The notes beneath the pieces were generated by a model, which worked only from the letters and a program-made list of their open reading frames with translations, had not been told where the DNA came from and did not search any database. Source: Hondaea fermentalgiana (taxonomy: Eukaryota; Sar; Bigyra; Thraustochytrida; Thraustochytriidae). From it: a stretch of 31,589 nt of DNA. The stretch is from the NCBI GenBank assembly GCA_014084085.1, contig NPFB01000138.1, positions 3,990 through 35,578 on the forward strand, written 5' to 3'. A program made the position numbers and the translations under genes. This document shows, piece after piece, positions 27,375 to 31,589 of the stretch (within the stretch, counting starts at the first letter, position 1; every line of letters begins with the position of its first letter).

Positions 27375-27704
27375 ATGTCGCTCGGGGCGGCCCTGCAGGC
27401 AGCGCGGCGAGCGCCTTTCCAGCGCGCCGGCGTGGGACGGCAGCAGCTGCAGACGCGGTCGATCCGCAAGAATGCCCACGTCGAGGCATGGGACGGCTGG
27501 CGTGCGGATTCGCACAAGCGCTTCGAGATGACGGCATCCAAGGTGCCAGCCCTGCTGCTCTGGGGCCTCGTCGTGCCCGTGGCCATGTTCGTCCTCGGCA
27601 ACAAGGAGGACAACATTCGCGGAGGCGCCGACTACATTGAAAAGAGGTTCATCGAGGACAAGGAGCACTTCCGTCTCATCCACGGCGAGGAGGACGAGGA
27701 GTAG
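27375..27704 (+). CDS. Small single-pass mitochondrial protein, possible complex I accessory subunit
   Basis: A 109-residue protein. The N-terminus (MSLGAALQAARRAPFQRAGV) is Ala/Arg-rich with no acidic residue before about residue 37, a typical mitochondrial presequence. A single hydrophobic helix lies at about 57-75 (VPALLLWGLVVPVAMFVL), followed by a charged, acidic C-terminus (IHGEEDEE). The arrangement of a basic N-terminal helix, one membrane span with W-G-L-V-V-P and a short polar tail resembles small complex I accessory subunits (B15/NDUFB4-like), but I cannot confirm the match. The open frame continues 5' for 666 bases with an in-frame ATG at 26790; the presequence argues for the start used here. 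Confidence 0.78.
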   Translation: MSLGAALQAARRAPFQRAGVGRQQLQTRSIRKNAHVEAWDGWRADSHKRFEMTASKVPALLLWGLVVPVAMFVLGNKEDNIRGGADYIEKRFIEDKEHFRLIHGEEDEE

Positions 27705-28458
27705 AAAATGAGACAGATCACTTCTGACGCGCGCGTCATGTCACGTCACACCCGAATGCTCTACGCTGCGGGCAGCCCTGCAGGCGTCTTCACTCGGTCT
27801 TGCTGCAAGCCTCTTTTCGCTCATCTGTTGATCTGATCGATGGACGGATCGAAGCTAAGACTCGATGCGTAGGTAAGCGGGGGGGGGGGCTCCTTTTTGC
27901 TGTTGCTAATCCAAAGGTAAAAAGAGGCTCCCTCGATATGCATCGGGTTCGCAGGTATCTCCATTCACACAACGACAAACGAAACAAAATAGGTCGTCTG
28001 GGGAGCGGACTCCTCTCCGCCGACGACTAGACGGACTCCCGTTTCCAACCCTCCTCGTTTCTTTCTATCTTTCCTACTCTCTCTCTCTCTGCCCCCCATC
28101 TTTCTTTCTGTCTATCGGTTTCTTGAAAGGTACTTTTGTGAACGAGCAAGGCAAACGCATTCACCTGCCTCTCTCCCTTCACAATGGACAAGAAAGACAA
28201 GCTAGCCAGAATCATCCATCACACATAACCAAAACTTTTATAGAAAAAATGGAAAATCTTGATTGCTGTTGTTGCATGGGACACTTTTACAAGGTGGAGT
28301 TATTGGAACGCCCAGACGCAGCACTATCGTCGCTCATAGAGAAATAAAGTTGTCTGTCCGCTCGCACTCGCTGGCTCACTGCGCAACCTTTACCTAACAT
28401 AAATGGCTTCGCAAATGATGATATTCATGAACAAAAGGGACACGCAAACACTGCGGCC
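27705..28458. other. Convergent intergenic region
   Basis: The 3' flanks of the small mitochondrial gene (+) and the RNA polymerase gene (-) meet here. It contains AGGTAAGC at 27871-27878 followed by a run of 11 G (27879-27889), and CT-rich sequence near 28040-28130. No gene is supported. Confidence 0.6.
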
Positions 28459-31400
28459 TCAGTTGAAAAAGTATTTTGACTCCAGAACCTCTTTCAGATC
28501 AAGATCACCAGGCTCTGGCGGCTCCGGAATCATGTGTGCGCGCTGCGGGTAGCGTGCGACAAATTGGCGATACAAATCACCGAGAATATCTTGCGAATGA
28601 AGCTTGATGAACTCATGGCGCAATTGCTCGTTCATGGCCTCAACGTCACCAGCATGTGTCCAATAGGAATCGTGCACAGCCGTAAAGCAGATGCCAGCTT
28701 GCATGCACGAACTCGCGGTCATGAGCATGTGGGTCGAGTCAATCGAGTGAATAAAGTTTGGCGGAAACGCCGTCTGCTGCTTGCCCTTGTTGATATTTGA
28801 GTCCTCCTTGATCTCGGTGACGATGATCTTCTGCATGAGCGTCTTCACCGACGATTTATTCTTGACGCGGTACGGCTGCACCACTGGAAGCCCCAGCGGC
28901 GTAATCCACGAGATCGGGTCCCCTGCGTCCGTGGAGATCTTGCCAAGCGTCTTGAACCACTCCTTGATCTCCTTGGCAGAGCGAAAGGTGTCTCCAATTG
29001 CATCAAGGACAACCTTGGCCAAAAGACCCGAGGCTTGAAACAGTTCATCGTCCGTATCGAAGATGGCGCCGTGGCTGTTGTCACCGTTCAGTCGCATCAA
29101 TTTGTTACGATCGTTCACAGTCTCCAGCTGACGCATGATCTGGTCACGGGCGCCAATATACGTCACGCCATACACAGAGGTCATGACGGTCTGCTTGACG
29201 ACCTTGCGCGAGATCTGGCCGTTCAATTTGAGGGCGAGGTGGCGCTCGCGCTCAATCGTCTCGCGCGCATTCTTGTCTTCGAACTCGCTCTCCGGGGGTA
29301 CCTCGAGCTGCGACTTTTCCATGATCACTTCGCGGACGCGCTCCGCCACCGCAGTGTAGACGTCACCGGGGCGCTCACGCGCCACAAGATTGACTTGAGA
29401 GCCGCCCAGGCGGTCACGACCGAGAGCGGCATAATGCTGCAGGCCGTTGCATGAGCCGTCCTGGTGCACGGGGAGGCTCGAGAGGAAGTTGACCGGGTCT
29501 CCGCTGTCGAGTGCAGCCTTGAGCTCCATGCAGGTCGAGAGAGCCTGCCAACAGTTCTCTGCGGTGGCCCACATTTTCGGCTTGTGCTTGGGGTCCTCCT
29601 TGTCGAAGGGCTCAGCGGCGCAGTCGACCAGCTCCTCAAGATGCGCGTCCACCCACGCCACGCGCTCATCAAAAGAAGCCTTATCCTGGCCCATCTGATT
29701 GGCCAAGTGCACCTTGAGCCAGTACAGCCCGCGCTCGCCCAAGGGCCGCTTGTCTTTGAAGATGAGGAGAGAACGCGCCAAATCGTCACCCATGTGGCTC
29801 ACGGGAGGGATAGGATAGGCGCGCCCACGAAAGTCAAGCGAGTACGGGAACCAGAACTGGTCGTACTCGCTAACAAAGTTCGCAAGACTCACCTTGCTTC
29901 GAAAGTCAAGGTTCTTGGACAAGTACTCCTGACGTACCCGCTTCAGCTTTTGAAGCTTGGCCACGAGAATGTTGCGCGTCTCGAGCGGTTCATTCCGGAG
30001 CTTCTGCTGATGCATGACCTGCTTCTCCAAAGAACGAAGCTCGCCAAGTAGCTCTCTGTACCGGTCATCTTCCACAGAGGGCCGACCCGTAAACGTAATG
30101 TCCATTTCGAGCACCTTTTCAGCCACCTCAAACAAGGGTTTGTTCAGCGTCCATGCGACGTTGCCGAGGGCGTTGATGCCGTCGTAGAGCTCCTGACTCG
30201 ACGCGGCTTCCTGGTTGCGGAGCATTTTCAGCTGCTGCCGACCGCCTGCAGACGTCCGCAAGAGACCAAACCTTTGCGTCAAGAATCCGCCATTGAAGGG
30301 CGACGTCCAGGGCCGCGGAGGGCATACCATGGGCCGCGTCAGCGGCAGATTCATCTTCAGATAATCGTCCAGGGTCTGGTTTTGCAGGAGCGCCGCCACG
30401 AGTGCGTGGTGCGCTACCACAACGCCCACGGTCTTGCCCTTTTGAAAGGCGCCAGTGTGATAAAATGCCGGAATTCGCTCCTCGGGCGAGTTATCGCCCT
30501 TGACTGGCTGCAGAAAGGCGCACCTGCAGAGCATGTGCACCAAAGACGCACCCATCTTTACGGTAGTCGAGGTGTCCCAGGTCGTCTGCTGGAACGTCGA
30601 GTCCACAAAACTGTCGAGGCTGTCAAAGGCTTGGGCGTCGCGGTCCATCCTGCGGCGCAGCTCGGTCCAGGTGTCCACCTCGGCAGATGACTTGATCAGG
30701 TTCATCTCATCCAAGACCGAGCGCCCCATGCGCATGGCCAAGTTGGTCAACGTCACGCCTTGCGGCTGCGAGTGCACGAGATGCATCATTTCCTGGATTG
30801 TGAGAATCGCCAAAAGGTCCGCAGGCAAAAGCATGAGAAATGCCGACGCTTGGTTGCTGCGAAGATTCCGTGCGTCTTTGAGACGTTCCTGTTCGCGTGT
30901 GATTTCCTTTGACATGGTCTTGAACCACGCAAGGTAGTGTTTTGGCAACGACTCCAGACGAACCTCGACACCGCCCTCCTTTCCAGCCTCGTCCCCGCTG
31001 GGGTCGGCTTCCGTGCGGCCAAAGGCCACAAGTTTGCTCACAGGGTCAATGTATCGCGAGGGTGACCTTGCCGGTTCCGAGAGGGGTTCGTTGCGCATGC
31101 CTGCCGCCGCCTCGGCGTCTTGGCTCGTGACGCCGGCTGCGGAGAGGAGCGCGGACCTCGTCATGGCCGCGCCATCGATGCGGCGTTCACGCTCCACCTG
31201 GTATTGCAGATCCTGGAGTCTGTCCAGGTACCCGGGTGCGTTGAGGCGCTCTGTGGTCGAGGTCCTCTCGTCGAAGATGATGGGTTTGCCTGTAAAGTCC
31301 TCGTCGGCCGCCTCCCAGGCGCCCTCGCGCCAGACCCTGGCCTCGTCGTGCTGGTTCCGCTCGCCCTCGCCGGAGCGCCATCGTTGCGCGCGGAGGAGCT

Positions 31401-31589
31401 CTCTCTGCTGCTTTTGCTGCTGCGCGAGGACCTTTTGCCGCTCGCGCGCGTCCTCCCTGGCGCCGCCCGCGAACCCGTTCGCGCCGCCCTCGTGGGTCTC
31501 GGTCACCACGAAGTGCCCGTGCGCCGTGGCCAGCGAGGTGTTTTCCACCGCGCTCGACCCGGCGAGCTGCGCCGCCTGCGCGCGCGCCA
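28459..31589 (-). CDS. Mitochondrial DNA-directed RNA polymerase (T7-type), 5' partial
   Basis: The coding frame runs off the right edge; no ATG is visible near it, and 1042 codons are in view. It is the single-subunit, phage-T7-like RNA polymerase of mitochondria (RPO41/POLRMT type). Diagnostic motifs: DFRGRAYP (DFRGR encoded at 29821-29835), motif A with VHQDGSCNGLQHY (catalytic Asp at 29458-29460), motif B with RKVVKQTVMTSVYGV near 29163-29211 (Arg, Lys and Tyr at the spacing of T7 R627, K631, Y639), and motif C VHDSYWTHA (catalytic Asp at 28669-28671). The C-terminus ends YFFN, as expected for an enzyme whose terminal residues contribute to the active site. The visible N-terminal part is Gln/Arg/Glu-rich and holds no evident PPR repeat; targeting signals lie beyond the window. 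All catalytic residues are intact. Confidence 0.99.
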   Translation of the reverse strand, partial: ARAQAAQLAGSSAVENTSLATAHGHFVVTETHEGGANGFAGGAREDARERQKVLAQQQKQQRELLRAQRWRSGEGERNQHDEARVWREGAWEAADEDFTGKPIIFDERTSTTERLNAPGYLDRLQDLQYQVERERRIDGAAMTRSALLSAAGVTSQDAEAAAGMRNEPLSEPARSPSRYIDPVSKLVAFGRTEADPSGDEAGKEGGVEVRLESLPKHYLAWFKTMSKEITREQERLKDARNLRSNQASAFLMLLPADLLAILTIQEMMHLVHSQPQGVTLTNLAMRMGRSVLDEMNLIKSSAEVDTWTELRRRMDRDAQAFDSLDSFVDSTFQQTTWDTSTTVKMGASLVHMLCRCAFLQPVKGDNSPEERIPAFYHTGAFQKGKTVGVVVAHHALVAALLQNQTLDDYLKMNLPLTRPMVCPPRPWTSPFNGGFLTQRFGLLRTSAGGRQQLKMLRNQEAASSQELYDGINALGNVAWTLNKPLFEVAEKVLEMDITFTGRPSVEDDRYRELLGELRSLEKQVMHQQKLRNEPLETRNILVAKLQKLKRVRQEYLSKNLDFRSKVSLANFVSEYDQFWFPYSLDFRGRAYPIPPVSHMGDDLARSLLIFKDKRPLGERGLYWLKVHLANQMGQDKASFDERVAWVDAHLEELVDCAAEPFDKEDPKHKPKMWATAENCWQALSTCMELKAALDSGDPVNFLSSLPVHQDGSCNGLQHYAALGRDRLGGSQVNLVARERPGDVYTAVAERVREVIMEKSQLEVPPESEFEDKNARETIERERHLALKLNGQISRKVVKQTVMTSVYGVTYIGARDQIMRQLETVNDRNKLMRLNGDNSHGAIFDTDDELFQASGLLAKVVLDAIGDTFRSAKEIKEWFKTLGKISTDAGDPISWITPLGLPVVQPYRVKNKSSVKTLMQKIIVTEIKEDSNINKGKQQTAFPPNFIHSIDSTHMLMTASSCMQAGICFTAVHDSYWTHAGDVEAMNEQLRHEFIKLHSQDILGDLYRQFVARYPQRAHMIPEPPEPGDLDLKEVLESKYFFN

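Noticed and set aside
27871..27889. Splice donor-like AGGTAAGC before an 11-G run
   Set aside because: It lies beyond a stop codon in the 3' flank, with no acceptor-defined exon that continues a reading frame.

Overview
The window looks like nuclear DNA of a compact, GC-rich protist, most likely a labyrinthulomycete (thraustochytrid-type stramenopile). That placement is inference. The sequence shows eukaryote-only families (single-subunit mitochondrial RNA polymerase, SFT2, PH domains, SWIB with DEK_C), long uninterrupted reading frames, strong third-position GC, many low-complexity Ser/Asp/Glu-rich proteins and abundant tetranucleotide microsatellites. There are no bacterial operons or ribosome binding sites. 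Starts were placed at the first plausible ATG, so several open frames that begin at GTG or TTG were shortened.

Layout. 1-1103: AAGC-type repeats, no gene. 1104-2237 (+): acidic protein with AGR-x-FER repeats resembling degenerate EF-hands. 2502-3272 (-): unrecognised acidic protein with a UIM-like motif. 3755-4864 (-): phytanoyl-CoA dioxygenase-family enzyme. 5146-7422 (-): large Ser-rich protein with a C-terminal PH domain. 8763-9734 (-): disordered protein with a MGACVS myristoylation/palmitoylation start. 11662-13518 (+): disordered scaffold-like protein with a run of dynein-light-chain (LC8)-type VQT motifs. 13952-14587 (+): SFT2 vesicle-transport protein. 15593-16546 (+): DEK_C plus two SWIB domains. 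17252-18613 (-): secreted or type I membrane protein joining a cupredoxin-like domain to a DUF305 domain. 18614-23690: 5-kb gene-poor stretch with a sharp 20%-GC island and one weak candidate spliced gene. 23691-24599 (-): PH-domain protein whose coding frame seems to extend further 5'. 27375-27704 (+): small single-pass mitochondrial protein. 28459 to the right edge (-): mitochondrial RNA polymerase, 5' end outside the window.

The genes do not form one pathway. They are an ordinary eukaryotic mixture: Golgi/endosome trafficking (SFT2), phosphoinositide or membrane association (two PH proteins, one lipidated protein), chromatin (SWIB), mitochondria (RNA polymerase, small inner-membrane protein) and probable copper handling. 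The most interesting items are the cupredoxin-DUF305 fusion, the multivalent LC8-type region, the AGR-x-FER repeat protein and the low-GC island with possible mini-introns. I found no tRNA, rRNA, CRISPR array or intact mobile element.
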